A stretch of 64,000 bases of DNA from Breoghania sp. L-A4 (GTDB lineage: Bacteria > Pseudomonadota > Alphaproteobacteria > Rhizobiales > Stappiaceae). Shown here one piece after another: positions 38,549 to 50,050 of the stretch. The stretch lies in NCBI RefSeq assembly GCF_003432385.1, contig NZ_CP031841.1:248001-312000 (forward strand), in the 5' to 3' direction. The position numbers were made by a program, and so were the translations under genes. The notes beneath the pieces are model-generated. The model was not told where the DNA came from and did no database searches. It saw only the letters and a program-made list of their open reading frames with translations. Position 1 is the first letter of the stretch. Each line of letters starts with the position of its first letter.

Positions 38549-39877
38549 TCAGTTCGGCACACCGGCATTGGGGTCCGGCGGGAACTTCTGGTTGATCTTG
38601 ATACCGCGCAGAAGATCAAAGGCGAAATGCAGCTGCTTGTCATCCTTGGCGTCCGGCGGAACGTAGGCCTGCGAGCCTGTCTGCTCGCTGCCGTCTTCCG
38701 ATTCCAGATGGCCGCGCAGGTTCGCCTCGCCGCGTGTCTCGAGCTTGCCCTTCAGCTCCTCAGGCAGCTCCTGCAGGATCTCGATGTCCGGCACGATGCC
38801 CTTGGCCTGGATCGAGGTGCCCGACGGGGTGAAGTAGCGTGCCGTGGTCAGCCGGATCGCGCCATTGGCGCCAAGCGGGATGATCGTCTGAACGGAACCC
38901 TTGCCGAAGGATCGGGTGCCCAGGATGGTGCCGCGGCGATGGTCCTGCAGGGCGCCTGCCACGATTTCGGATGCGGAGGCCGATCCGCCATTGACCAGAA
39001 CGATCACCGGCTTGCCCTTGGACAGATCGCCCGAACGGGCATTGTAGCGCTGGCTCTCGTCGTTGTTGCGGCCGCGGGTGGAGACAATCTCGCCGCGATC
39101 GAGGAACGCATCGGACACGGCGATCGCCTGATCGAGCAGCCCGCCGGGATTGTTGCGCAGATCGACGATGTACCCCTTGAGGTCCTTCTCGGCGATTTCA
39201 CCGGACAGTTCCGCGATCGCATTTTTCACGCCGTCATAGGTCTGTTCGTTGAACTGCGTGATGCGGATGTAACCGATGTCGTCTTCCTTGCGCCAGCGCA
39301 CGGAGCGGATGCGGATCACGTCGCGCCTGACGGTGATCTCGATCGGCTCTTCCATAGTGCCGCGACGGATGCGCAACTGGATGTCGGTCTGCACCGGCCC
39401 GCGCATCTTCTCCACCGCCTCGTTGAGCGTGAGACCCTGGACGGCCTCGCCGTCCAGATGGGTGATCAGATCGCCGGCCATGACGCCGGCGTGGAACGCC
39501 GGCGTGTCGTCGATCGGTGTCACCACCTTGACGAAGCCGTCCTCCATGGTGACCTCGATACCGAGGCCGCCGAACTCACCGCGCGTCTGAACCTGCATGT
39601 CGCGGAAGCTTTTGGGCGACATGTAGCTCGAATGCGGATCGAGCGAGGTCAACATGCCGTTGATGGCGGATTCGATCAGTTCCGCATCGTCGGGTGTCTC
39701 CACATAATCGGAGCGGATCCGCTCGAACACGTCACCAAACAGATGCAACTGCCTGTAGGTGTCGGAAGCGGCCGCGTTTGCGGCGCTGCCGATCATGAAC
39801 TCTGTCTGCGACAGGGTGACCACCGCGGTGGCGCCAAGCAAGGCGCCGGCGAGCAACAACGAGGCTTTCCGTATCAT
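38549..39877 (-). CDS. ctpA: C-terminal processing protease, S41 family
   Basis: CtpA is an exported serine protease that trims or degrades cell-envelope proteins, often peptidoglycan hydrolases. A signal peptide (KASLLLAGALLGATAVVTL) opens the 442-residue protein. A PDZ domain follows (GLGIEVTMEDGFVKVVTPIDDTPAFHAGVMAGDLITHLDG). The catalytic dyad is Ser301 in GGSASASE and Lys326 in RSFGKGSVQ, 25 residues apart as in the family. It overlaps the end of envC by four bases, consistent with coupled expression; CtpA-EnvC pairs control cell-wall hydrolysis in other bacteria. Confidence 0.95.
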   Translation of the reverse strand: MIRKASLLLAGALLGATAVVTLSQTEFMIGSAANAAASDTYRQLHLFGDVFERIRSDYVETPDDAELIESAINGMLTSLDPHSSYMSPKSFRDMQVQTRGEFGGLGIEVTMEDGFVKVVTPIDDTPAFHAGVMAGDLITHLDGEAVQGLTLNEAVEKMRGPVQTDIQLRIRRGTMEEPIEITVRRDVIRIRSVRWRKEDDIGYIRITQFNEQTYDGVKNAIAELSGEIAEKDLKGYIVDLRNNPGGLLDQAIAVSDAFLDRGEIVSTRGRNNDESQRYNARSGDLSKGKPVIVLVNGGSASASEIVAGALQDHRRGTILGTRSFGKGSVQTIIPLGANGAIRLTTARYFTPSGTSIQAKGIVPDIEILQELPEELKGKLETRGEANLRGHLESEDGSEQTGSQAYVPPDAKDDKQLHFAFDLLRGIKINQKFPPDPNAGVPN

Positions 39878-41331
39878 CCGCGAACCTTTTCATCTTCCGG
39901 GCGCGCCCACCAGGGCGCGGGATCGATTGAAGTGCCGTCTTTTCGAAACTCAATATAGAGCACAGGACGCGTGGACCCCAGGTCAAGCATCGTCGCACTG
40001 GCCAGCTTGGGAATTCCCATGACCGCGACAGGCTCTCCCGCCAGGACAAACTGTCCCAGATCCACATCGATTCGATCCATGCCGGCGAGCAGGACATGAT
40101 AGCCACCGCCCGCGTTCAGGATCAAGAGTTGGCCGTAGCTGCGAAATGGCCCCGCGTAGACCACCCAGCCGTCAGCGGGCGCGGTCACACTGGCGCCGCT
40201 GCGCGCGGCAATCGACATTCCCTGCGTGTGCGCGCCAAAGCCGTCATCCGTGCCAAAGTCGCGCAGCACGGCGCCGTTCACCGGCATGCCGAGCAGACCC
40301 TTCGCCCGGGCGAATGTGATCGCCGGACTCAGACGACCGGGATCGGCGAAGGGATCATCGTCGCGGTGCGCGGCACGGGTGCGCGCCTCGTGCTCGGCCG
40401 CATCCCGGGCGGCCTGCTGGGTCGCGCCGATTTCCGCTTCCAGTTTTCTGATCAGATCCTGCAGCGAGGTGGCCGCCTGCGCCAGCTCCTGCGCGCGAGC
40501 ACTCTCCGCCTCGAGCTTCTCGCGCGAGGCTGTTTCCTGCTCGCGCTTGGCCTCGATCAGCAATTCCACCCGCGACCGTTCCTCGGCCAGACGCATTGAG
40601 TCGCTTTTCAGGCGATCACGTTCGCCGGCGATATCATCGTGCAGGCTTGTCAGCTGCTGCAAGTCGCCCGCAAGCGCTTCGGCTTCCGTGCGGATTTCCG
40701 GCATCACCGCGTTGAGCAGCATCGCACTGCGCACGGCGGCCAGCGCATCCTTGGGCCGCACCGCCAGCGCCGGCGGCGGACGTCGGCCGATCCGCTGCAG
40801 CGTCGCCAGCACTTCGGCCAGCACGCCGCGCCGATCATTGAGTGACGCGCGGACGCTCACCACGTTCATGCGCAAACGGCCCAGTCGCTCCTCGGTCGCA
40901 TCCAACTCGCCCTCCAGCGCATGCACGCGCTGGGCGGTGCGCAACAGATCGGCATTGAGCGTGTCGCGATCGCGGTTGATCGCATCGATCTCGCGCTTGA
41001 GTTCCGCCTGGCGTTCCTCGGTCAGGCTGATGTCGCGCGTCAGCGCCTGCAGTTCCTGTTCGTGTGCCTGTTTGGCGCGTTCCGCCTCGGTCTGAGCGGC
41101 GCCCGCATCTTCAGCGACAAGCTCCGCGGCGTCGGGGTCGACCTCGCTCTGGGTTGCCGCTGCGGATGTTGCCGCCGCCGTGAGCAGCAGAAGCGGTATC
41201 GATACACCACACAGCCAGGCGCGCAGCGCGAAACGCACCTCGCCACACGCGGCGCGGGCGCCCATGCGATGGAAGCCCGTCACTCCTGATCCTGCCGGAA
41301 TTGCACTGATTCCGCGACGGTGCGCCGTCAC
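39874..41331 (-). CDS. envC: Murein hydrolase activator EnvC-like, degenerate LytM domain
   Basis: A signal peptide (LCGVSIPLLLLTAAATSAAA) is followed by about 270 residues of coiled coil and then an M23/LytM domain (residues ~355-475). The domain is degenerate: the HxxxD position reads HTQGMSIAARSG, the HxH site reads HVLL, and the last ligand region is YIEFRKDG. It therefore cannot bind zinc normally, as in EnvC, which activates amidases during division. I take the GTG at 41331 as the start because GGAGG lies six bases upstream; ATG 41265 would also keep the signal peptide. It overlaps ctpA by four bases. Confidence 0.9.
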   Translation of the reverse strand: MTAHRRGISAIPAGSGVTGFHRMGARAACGEVRFALRAWLCGVSIPLLLLTAAATSAAATQSEVDPDAAELVAEDAGAAQTEAERAKQAHEQELQALTRDISLTEERQAELKREIDAINRDRDTLNADLLRTAQRVHALEGELDATEERLGRLRMNVVSVRASLNDRRGVLAEVLATLQRIGRRPPPALAVRPKDALAAVRSAMLLNAVMPEIRTEAEALAGDLQQLTSLHDDIAGERDRLKSDSMRLAEERSRVELLIEAKREQETASREKLEAESARAQELAQAATSLQDLIRKLEAEIGATQQAARDAAEHEARTRAAHRDDDPFADPGRLSPAITFARAKGLLGMPVNGAVLRDFGTDDGFGAHTQGMSIAARSGASVTAPADGWVVYAGPFRSYGQLLILNAGGGYHVLLAGMDRIDVDLGQFVLAGEPVAVMGIPKLASATMLDLGSTRPVLYIEFRKDGTSIDPAPWWARPEDEKVRG

Positions 41332-41562
41332 CTTGTCCTCCGTTCAGGCCACCAGCCAAACGGCTGTCTCGAGCCTGATGGTCGCGCCAGTAACTCACCC
41401 CGTCGAGTATGTCAGCGGCCGATTAACGAAACGTCAACCATAAGATTCCGGGGGCTCTTCTTCGTATCGGCAGATTGCGGCGACAAACAGGCGCGATGAG
41501 TCCGCAGTAGCCGCAGTGCACACCTGGTAAACAGCACGTGTTCAGGCCGGGTCCAGCGGCTC

Positions 41563-42045
41563 TTAGGAACGATGATATGGATGACCCGCAAGGATGGATA
41601 TGGCGCGGTAAACCTGCTCTGCGAGGAGAATGCGCACGAGCTGGTGCGGCCATGTCATCGCGCCGAAGGAAAGCTTGAGATCGGCGCGCGCCAGAAGCGC
41701 CTCGCCGTGTCCGTCCGCGCCGCCGATGACAAAGGCGAGATCGGAGACACCGTCATCGCGCCAGCGCCCGATGCGGGCGGCGAAATCCGGGCTTGGCATT
41801 GTCTTGCCGCGCTCGTCCAACGCCACCAGCACGCAGCGCTCCGGAAGGGCGGCGAGCAAGGCTTCGGCTTCTGCCTGCTTGCGGTCCTGCGCGCGGGAGG
41901 CGCGTGATTCCGCCAGTTCTATGATGTCGGGACCTGAGAACCCCAGCGCCGGGCCGCTCTTGCGCGCGCGATCGAGATAGCGCGCAAGAAGATCCCTGTC
42001 GGCACCGGCCTTGATCCGGCCGATACCGGCTATGGTGATCCGCAT
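41563..42045 (-). CDS. rlmH: 23S rRNA (pseudouridine(1915)-N(3))-methyltransferase
   Basis: RlmH is a SPOUT methyltransferase that methylates pseudouridine 1915 in 23S rRNA helix 69. The 160-residue protein has RITIAGIGRIKAG at the start and the C-terminal AdoMet knot LAFVIGGADGHGEALLARADLKLSFGAMTWPHQLVRILLAEQVYRAISILAGHPYH, which is fully canonical. It lies after rsfS on the minus strand, the usual order. The gap to envC is about 230 bp. Confidence 0.97.
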   Translation of the reverse strand: MRITIAGIGRIKAGADRDLLARYLDRARKSGPALGFSGPDIIELAESRASRAQDRKQAEAEALLAALPERCVLVALDERGKTMPSPDFAARIGRWRDDGVSDLAFVIGGADGHGEALLARADLKLSFGAMTWPHQLVRILLAEQVYRAISILAGHPYHRS

Positions 42046-42168
42046 GCGCCAGTCTCTGTGTCACAACCGATGCGACGCCACAGCGCCAGGATGGGCGCCG
42101 CGCGGGCCGCTCGGGTTCATCGTCAGCCGTATCCGCGAGCGGCCGCCTTCAGCGCGCTCCCGAAGACG

Positions 42169-42579
42169 TCAGTTCGAGTACTGCGGCTGCGTGTCGGTCT
42201 CGGCGGACCACATCTTCTCGATGTTGTAGAAGCTCCGCACTTCGGGCCGGAACAGATGCACGATGATGTCGCCGGTATCGACCAGCACCCAGTCGCAATG
42301 GGGCAATCCCTCGACGCGCGGAGCGCCCAGACCGGCCTTCTTGAGATCCCGGATGAGATGATCAGCGACGGCGCTGACATGACGGTGCGACCGGCCGCTC
42401 GCGACGATCATGTGATCGGCGATGGCGGTCTTCCCGAAAATGTCGATGGAGACAATGTCCTCGGCCTTTGAATCATCAAGGCTGGCAAGGACGACAGACA
42501 GCGGATCCGCGATATCACTCGACTGGATCGCTGCTTCATGAGGATCGCGGAGCACCGCGCCCTCGTTTTTAGATGTCAT
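42169..42579 (-). CDS. rsfS: Ribosome silencing factor
   Basis: RsfS binds ribosomal protein L14 and blocks subunit joining when nutrients are short. The 136-residue protein carries LASLDDSKAEDIVSIDI, TAIADHMIVASGRSHRHVSAVADHL, VEGLPHCDWVLVDTGDIIVHLFRPEVRSFYNIEKMW, all typical of the family. I chose ATG 42579 (MTSKNEG), near the conserved region; the longer frame from 42750 crosses a region unlike this family. It precedes rlmH and follows nadD. Confidence 0.96.
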   Translation of the reverse strand: MTSKNEGAVLRDPHEAAIQSSDIADPLSVVLASLDDSKAEDIVSIDIFGKTAIADHMIVASGRSHRHVSAVADHLIRDLKKAGLGAPRVEGLPHCDWVLVDTGDIIVHLFRPEVRSFYNIEKMWSAETDTQPQYSN

Positions 42580-42819
42580 GGTCAGGTGTATAGCCTTTTC
42601 GCCATGCGTTACGTGTTCCGCGTTCATCGACATCCCCGATGGGGTTTGCACTTCGGGTGCAACACCGTCGGGAGCAATACCATAGAACCAGGCCAACAAA
42701 CGCATTCTCGAGTGGTGTGCCGCATATACTACGCGCGGCCATATAGCCACTCTATTGTCAGGATATGCTCTCGGATGCGTCTATTTCAAGACATTCCCAA
42801 AGGCACGGTTACGGAAATC

Positions 42820-43485
42820 TCAGGTTGTTGCCGAACGGCGACGCAATTCGGTCGATGAAATCGGGTCTCGCGGTCCGTGTAGGAAGGTCCAGGCGGGCGC
42901 CCGCATCGCGGCCAGCGCGGAGGCGTCACGCTCTGGGACGCGCTGCGCGGCATAAGCATGGGCCAGCCGGGACCCGAGCACCGCGAGCGTGGAATCCGGC
43001 CGGTCGACGATCGCCACCGGCAGCCGCTCGACGATGTCGCGCCAGTTTTGCCAGCGGTGGAAGCCCGCCAGATTGTCGGCACCCATGATCCAAGTGAAAC
43101 GCAGATCCGGCCGGCGTTGCGTCAACGCGGCAATGGTCTGTGCCGTATAGGCGGTGCCCAGCAGCGCTTCCCAGGCCGTCACATGCACGCGCGGATCGCC
43201 CGCAATCTCTTTGCAGGCCTGAACACGGGCTTGTAGTGGCGCGAGTTCGTCGTGATTTTTCAATGGATTGCCCGGTGTGACCAGCCACCACACCGCATCC
43301 AGTCGCAACCGCCGCAGGGCAATGCGGCTCACGTGGGCATGTCCGCTGTGCGGCGGGTTGAACGAGCCGCCGAACAGGCCGATGCGCTGGCCGTGGCCGG
43401 CCGGCGGCAAGCGCATCCATTCGGGCGCGGGCGCACCCTCGAGCTGCTGACGCAGAGTCGTCGGGGGCCGCCCGGCATCCGTCAC
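42820..43485 (-). CDS. nadD: Nicotinate-nucleotide adenylyltransferase
   Basis: NadD transfers AMP from ATP to nicotinate mononucleotide in NAD synthesis. The 221-residue protein has the nucleotidyltransferase signature [31 protein letters not shown], the [14 protein letters not shown] block and the terminal ISSTELRRR motif. Its ATG lies four bases inside the proA 3' end. Together with proB, proA and obgE it forms the well-known obgE-proB-proA-nadD-rsfS-rlmH run. Confidence 0.97.
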   Translation of the reverse strand: MTDAGRPPTTLRQQLEGAPAPEWMRLPPAGHGQRIGLFGGSFNPPHSGHAHVSRIALRRLRLDAVWWLVTPGNPLKNHDELAPLQARVQACKEIAGDPRVHVTAWEALLGTAYTAQTIAALTQRRPDLRFTWIMGADNLAGFHRWQNWRDIVERLPVAIVDRPDSTLAVLGSRLAHAYAAQRVPERDASALAAMRAPAWTFLHGPRDPISSTELRRRSATT

Positions 43486-44783
43486 GGGCGGATCTGACCG
43501 GTGCCGCGCACCTGATACTTGAAGCTTGTGAGCTGTTCGACGCCAACGGGGCCACGCGCATGCATGCGCCCGGTGGCGATGCCGATCTCGGCGCCCATGC
43601 CGAACTCGCCGCCGTCGGCGAACTGGGTCGAGGCATTGTGCACGACGATGGCGGAATCCACCTGGCTCAGGAATGTCTCCGCGGCCTGCGCGTTTTCAGT
43701 GATGATCGCGTCGGTGTGGTGCGAGCCCAACGTCTCGATGTGATCTATCGCCGCATCCAGCCCGTCGACGACCTTCACCGCGATGATCGCGTCGAGATAT
43801 TCCGTGCTCCAGTCAGCGTCGGTCGCGGGGATCACATCGGCCACGCGCTCTTGAACTTCCGCATCGCCGTGGATCTCGCAGCCCGCATTGATCAGCGCCT
43901 GAACCAGCGGCACGAGATGGGTGTCCACGCAGGCCCTGTCGATCAGCAGGGTTTCGGCCGCGCCGCAAATGCCGGTGCGCCGCATCTTGGCGTTGACGAC
44001 GATCTTCACCGCCTTGTCCAGATCCGCATCCTTGTCGATGAAGACATGCACCAGGCCCTCCAGATGGGCAAAGACCGGGACGCGGGCTTCGCTCTGCACC
44101 CGGCCGACCAGGCTCTTGCCGCCGCGCGGCACGATGACGTCGACATTGCCGTCCAGCCCGCCGAGCATGGCGCCCACGGCGGCGCGATCGGTGGTCGGAA
44201 CAAGCTGAATCGCGGCTTCGGGCAGACCGGCTTCCGCCAACCCCTGACGCAGGCAATCGGCAATCGCCGAGGAAGAATGGAAACTGTCGGAGCCGCCGCG
44301 CAGGATCACCGCATTGCCGGCCTTCACGCACAGGGCACCCGCGTCCGCCGTCACATTGGGACGGCTTTCGTAGATCACGCCAATAACACCCAGCGGCGTG
44401 CGCACGCGCTCGATCTTCAGCCCGTTGGGCCGCTCCCATTCGCCGATCACGGTGCCCACAGGATCGTCCAGCGCGGCAATCGCCTCGATCCCGGCGGCCA
44501 TATCCTCGATGCGCGCGTCATCGAGTGTGCCGCGATCGAGAAACGCCGCCGTCTGGCCTTGGGCACGCATGGCGGCGAGGTCCTTCGCGTTGGCGGCAAG
44601 GATGGCATTCGCATTGGCGCGAATGGCGGCGGCCATGGCATGCAGTGCCGCATCCTTGCGGCTGGCCGGCGTGGTTGCGAGCGTCCGGGCGGCGGCGCGG
44701 GCGTCCGCGCCGATCCGGGTCATGATCGCGCCGACATCCTCGGCTGTTTCCACGTCCTGCGCCGTTGCGGCTTCGTTCAGCAT
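43482..44783 (-). CDS. proA: Gamma-glutamyl phosphate reductase
   Basis: ProA reduces gamma-glutamyl phosphate to glutamate semialdehyde with NADPH, in proline synthesis. The 433-residue protein includes [51 protein letters not shown], and the catalytic-Cys motif [14 protein letters not shown]. The start ATG 44783 (MLNEAATAQ) follows proB by 60 bp. It overlaps nadD by four bases. Confidence 0.98.
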   Translation of the reverse strand: MLNEAATAQDVETAEDVGAIMTRIGADARAAARTLATTPASRKDAALHAMAAAIRANANAILAANAKDLAAMRAQGQTAAFLDRGTLDDARIEDMAAGIEAIAALDDPVGTVIGEWERPNGLKIERVRTPLGVIGVIYESRPNVTADAGALCVKAGNAVILRGGSDSFHSSSAIADCLRQGLAEAGLPEAAIQLVPTTDRAAVGAMLGGLDGNVDVIVPRGGKSLVGRVQSEARVPVFAHLEGLVHVFIDKDADLDKAVKIVVNAKMRRTGICGAAETLLIDRACVDTHLVPLVQALINAGCEIHGDAEVQERVADVIPATDADWSTEYLDAIIAVKVVDGLDAAIDHIETLGSHHTDAIITENAQAAETFLSQVDSAIVVHNASTQFADGGEFGMGAEIGIATGRMHARGPVGVEQLTSFKYQVRGTGQIRP

Positions 44784-44843
44784 CGCCCTGTTTCCTTGCG
44801 TCCCTGGCCATCTGGGCTCCGCGATCCGTTTTGGCCAATGATA

Positions 44844-47011
<2,168 letters not shown>

Positions 47012-47114
47012 TCATTGCAACGCCCGGTGGTTTCCGGATGCCGCCGCGTCCAAAAGGACGCAAGAAAGGTAAATAGCCGATTGGCCAGGCTTTCGACAGA
47101 TCTTCCGCGTGCCT

Positions 47115-47388
47115 CTAGAGCGTTTCCTTGTTAAATGGAATCAATTCTGTTGGTCCAAACCGGTTCGATCCGCGAGGAAACGGGCGAACGGCGTAGCCCA
47201 TGCTACGGCGGAGGCCGTTGACGCGGCGGACGGCCGGTTTCGACCAACCCTTTGGGCGGGATGAATTTTCCCGATTATCGGCGAGGCCCGTCTCGGCCAT
47301 ATCCGCGATATGCCCTTCGCCAATCCTCTTGATCCTCGACAAAATTCATCTCCGCAGAATGGTTCCATTCAACAAGGAAACGCTCTAG
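47115..47388. mobile_element. 274-bp MITE-like element with about 34-bp terminal inverted repeats
   Basis: The two ends are near-perfect inverted copies: both begin CTAGAGCGTTTCCTTGTT and continue R-A-A-T-G-G-A-A-Y-C before ATTCTG; they differ by three positions, including one gap. A second nested pair, GGGATGAATTTT (47258-47269) with AAAATTCATCTCC (47341-47353), lies in the right half. The interior is GC-rich and carries only short open frames with no transposase motif, so it is a non-autonomous element or a repeated intergenic sequence. It occupies the gap between obgE and the GNAT gene. Confidence 0.65.
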
Positions 47389-47479
47389 TAAATCCGTCTG
47401 CGCTTCGACGCCGCAGGCGACCGGGAACGACACAACAGGTCTTCCCGGCGGCACGCGGCATGTTCATGGACGGCAGGCG

Positions 47480-48070
47480 TCAGGCCACCGAGCCCCAGCC
47501 CTTCAGCGCCACCCACAACTTGCGGTCCAGCACGTAATTTTCAACCGGCACGGCGCCGCCCACCGCGATCGAACGGATCATGCCGCCGTCGCGGTACTGG
47601 AAGCCACATTTTTCCAGGACCCTTCGCGAGGCCGGATTGGTCGGCCGGCAGGCGCCGACGAGTTCGGTGTGCCCGCCGACATCAAACGCATGATCCAGCA
47701 CCGCGTGCGCCGCTTCGGTGGCGAAGCCCTGCCCCCAGAACGGTTCACCGATCCAGTATCCGAGCTGAGGCTCCCGCATTTCGCCGGACAGGGGCCCGTA
47801 GCCACAGGCCCCGATAAGGCGGCCCGTTGTCTGCAGTCGCACCGCGAAAATCGCATGGCCGCCCCCGGCGGTTTCCGCCTTCGCGATCCACTGCCGCGCA
47901 TCCTCCATCGTATAGGGATACGGCATGCGCGCCGTCATTTCCGCCACCTTGCGGTTGTTGGCGAGCGCGATGATGTCGCCGACATCCGCAAGTTCCGGCC
48001 GATTCAGCCGGAGCCGCTCGGTACTCAATGACGGAGCGCCGCCTGGGCACTCCCTGCAATCAGCAATCAT
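47480..48070 (-). CDS. GNAT family N-acetyltransferase (RimJ/RimL-like)
   Basis: This 196-residue protein has an acetyl-CoA fold in the order LSTERLRLNRPELADVGDI, HAIFAVRLQTTGRLIGACGYGPL, LGYWIGEPFWGQGFATEAAHAVLDHAF (the A-loop Q/R-x-x-G-x-G/A is G-Q-G-F-A), and NPASRRVLEKCGF. The pattern is typical of RimJ/RimL-type acetyltransferases. The substrate is not predictable. ATG 48070 is preceded by a strong GGAGG site; ATGs further upstream cross the rpmA terminator. Confidence 0.88.
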   Translation of the reverse strand: MIADCRECPGGAPSLSTERLRLNRPELADVGDIIALANNRKVAEMTARMPYPYTMEDARQWIAKAETAGGGHAIFAVRLQTTGRLIGACGYGPLSGEMREPQLGYWIGEPFWGQGFATEAAHAVLDHAFDVGGHTELVGACRPTNPASRRVLEKCGFQYRDGGMIRSIAVGGAVPVENYVLDRKLWVALKGWGSVA

Positions 48071-48126
48071 GATCGTCCTCCACTCAGACGACGCGCGTTC
48101 GGACCTCGGTCCCTGGGCGCACAAAG

Positions 48127-48161
48127 AAAAGGGGAGATGGTGGTGTCCCATCTCCCCTTTC
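48127..48161 (-). terminator. Intrinsic terminator downstream of rpmA
   Basis: The 12-bp stem AAGGGGAGATGG with CCATCTCCCCTT closes a seven-base loop; on the minus strand it ends in TTTTCTTTG. It should stop transcription of rplU-rpmA before the GNAT gene. Confidence 0.88.
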
Positions 48162-48228
48162 TTCATCACGGTTGCCTGCAACCGCCGGGTCGATGTGACA
48201 CCGGCGATTTGAAAATCATATGCCGGCT

Positions 48229-48498
48229 TTACTCTGCTGCTTCCATCACCGGGACAACGGATACGTACGTGCGGCCGTTCGCCTTGGCGCGGAACGCAAC
48301 TCGACCGTCGACTTTGGCGAAAATCGTATGGTCCTTGCCGAGGCCGACGCCTGTGCCCGGATGCCACTTCGTTCCGCGCTGACGCAGAATGATGTTGCCC
48401 GGAATCACGGCTTCGCCGCCGAACTTCTTCACGCCAAGACGGCGGCCTGCCGAGTCGCGACCGTTGCGCGACGAACCGCCAGCTTTTTTATGAGCCAT
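48229..48498 (-). CDS. rpmA: 50S ribosomal protein L27
   Basis: L27 sits at the peptidyl-transferase centre of the large subunit. The 89-residue protein begins [25 protein letters not shown], the hallmark N terminus, and includes the [15 protein letters not shown] motif. It follows rplU by 27 bp, the universal order. The terminator at 48127-48161 ends the operon. Confidence 0.99.
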   Translation of the reverse strand: MAHKKAGGSSRNGRDSAGRRLGVKKFGGEAVIPGNIILRQRGTKWHPGTGVGLGKDHTIFAKVDGRVAFRAKANGRTYVSVVPVMEAAE

Positions 48499-48525
48499 GG
48501 TTTCTCTCCTACTCTCGGGTCGCCG

Positions 48526-49137
48526 TTACTCGCCAGCGGCGAGGGTCTTGGCCTGTTCGATCCAGTTGTCGCGTTCGAAACGGCCCTTCAGGCCGGTTTC
48601 GTCCTCGACGCGGGCGACGTCGTCGGCCGAGAAGGCAGCGATCTGCGCGTAGGTGGAGACACCCGCGGCATTCAGCTTCTTCTCCATGGCCGGGCCGAGG
48701 CCCGTCAGCTTCTTCAGGTCGTCGCCACCGGCGGCGGCCGGAGCGGCTTCCTTGGCCGGTGCCGCGTCCTTGGAGGCGGCTTCCGCCTTCTTCGGCGCGG
48801 CGGCCTTCTTGGCAGCCTTCGCGCCGCCGGTCAGGATATCGGTGATCCGGACCATGGTCACCTCCTGGCGATGACCCTTCTTGCGGCGGTAGTTCTGGCG
48901 GCGCTTCTTCTTGAAGATGATGACCTTCTTGTTGCGCGCCTGCTCAACCACCTCGGCGGCAACCGATGCGCCTTCGACGGTCGGCGTGCCGATCGTCGTG
49001 TCGGTGTCGGAACCAACCATCAGAACTTCGTCGAACGTCACGGCGTCACCGGCTTCACCGGAAAGCTTTTCGACCTTCAGCAGGTCATTGGCGGCAACGC
49101 GGTACTGCTTGCCACCGGTCTTGATTACAGCGAACAT
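48526..49137 (-). CDS. rplU: 50S ribosomal protein L21 with C-terminal helix-hairpin-helix extension
   Basis: The first 100 residues are a normal L21 ([25 protein letters not shown] ... [23 protein letters not shown]). Then comes an alanine- and lysine-rich linker, and a separate fold of about 65 residues, [40 protein letters not shown], of the helix-hairpin-helix type, also found in TfoX-like and some ribosomal proteins. Total 203 residues, about twice E. coli L21 (103). Long L21 proteins are seen in other Rhizobiales. It precedes rpmA. Confidence 0.96.
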   Translation of the reverse strand: MFAVIKTGGKQYRVAANDLLKVEKLSGEAGDAVTFDEVLMVGSDTDTTIGTPTVEGASVAAEVVEQARNKKVIIFKKKRRQNYRRKKGHRQEVTMVRITDILTGGAKAAKKAAAPKKAEAASKDAAPAKEAAPAAAGGDDLKKLTGLGPAMEKKLNAAGVSTYAQIAAFSADDVARVEDETGLKGRFERDNWIEQAKTLAAGE

Positions 49138-49667
49138 CGCTGGCTTCCTTCATTCGTTCGTGTGCACGCCCTTCGGCGCCACGATTGCCCCGGAATCGGT
49201 GCGATCATGGACTTTTGCGACGGTGTCTCGGGGGCGGATCTAGCCGCGCCATCGACATTGCTTCGTCTGGGAGCCTCGGGCAGCGCGTTGGACGGAGTTT
49301 CCCCGCCTTTGCGAAAGTGCGCGGACTATACGGTTTCGCGCCACGGAGTCAACGTCGCGGGCGATAATTTTCCGCGCCGCAACGCCTGCAATCCGGCCCG
49401 CGCGGCCAGCCCATTCAAATGGTCATTCCAGCGGCCGCGTCCGCCACGCCGCGGCCGTGGCACTGCGTGCGTTTCACACAAGGGCCGGCCGACGGCCGTT
49501 CAGGCGCGGGTAAATCGGCCGAAACTCAAGCGCTGTCAATGTTCTGCGGGGCTGCCGGCGACATGCGCGCACCGCCGCCCACAGCCTGTGCACCGTCCCG
49601 GATTGCCCCTTGCGCGCCGCGAAACCCGTGTGTATGGTCCGCGCCGCTAGCCAAAGGCTCGCACCGC
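49138..49667. other. Intergenic region upstream of rplU, no gene recognised
   Basis: This 530-bp stretch must contain the rplU-rpmA promoter and leader near 49138-49350, but I could not place -35/-10 boxes confidently. A phrase of Met-rich and Gly-rich open frames is present, none resembling known proteins. The distal part leads up to the tRNA gene. Confidence 0.5.
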
Positions 49668-49757
49668 GGAGAGGTGCCAGAGTGGTTGAATGGGACGGTC
49701 TCGAAAACCGTTGAGCGTGCAAGCGTTCCGAGGGTTCGAATCCCTCTCTCTCCGCCA
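49668..49757 (+). tRNA. tRNA-Ser (anticodon CGA)
   Basis: The 90-nt gene has a 7-bp acceptor stem (GGAGAGG with TCTCTCC, one G-U pair), a T arm (GGGTTCGAATCC), a variable arm longer than usual (class II, TGAGCGTGCAAGCGTTCCG), and an anticodon loop with CGA between CT and AA. The long variable arm and the anticodon mark tRNA-Ser, reading UCG. The 3' CCA is encoded at 49755-49757. Confidence 0.95.
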
Positions 49758-49864
49758 CTATTTCGCTCGCGCCAATCTCGCTTCGTTCGACGGCTCCGCG
49801 GGCGCGCCCTTTCGGGGGTCGCGCCGCCGCGCGCCTGGCTCCCAGTTCGAACTGCGTTCCGAAC

Positions 49865-50050
49865 TCTCCGCCACGTCGGCATGAAACCGGGCACGCCGGT
49901 TGCCGCCGTTTCTGCGCCGCTTGCGGCGGTCAGCGTCCCCAGAAGCTCGATCTTCGATCCCGTGATGCGCACTTCGCGCTCGTCAACTTCGACACATTGC
50001 GCGATCGCGCGCAGGTGGTTCCGTCGGCAACCGCCGTCTAACGTGAAAGC
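49865..50050 (-). pseudogene. Probable remnant of a serine recombinase C terminus beside tRNA-Ser
   Basis: Read on the minus strand, a frame of about 62 codons gives RNHLRAIAQCVEVDEREVRITGSKIELLG, then ASGAETAATGVPGFMPTW. This matches the end of large serine recombinases (x-x-H-L-R-A-I-V-x-x-V-E-V-x-D-x-E-V-R-I-x-G-S-K ... V-P-x-F-x-x-x-W). No other part of the recombinase is seen. The frame continues antisense through the tRNA, but the homologous part stops before it. Homology is by eye only. Confidence 0.55.

Noticed and set aside
47141-47388. Short open frames inside the inverted-repeat element
   Set aside because: They cover the repeat and its ends and show no start site or known domain; better seen as part of the repeat.
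49526-49760. Minus-strand reading through tRNA-Ser that gives RGIRTLGTLARSTVF
   Set aside because: This is the common false protein made by translating the antisense strand of tRNA-Ser genes.
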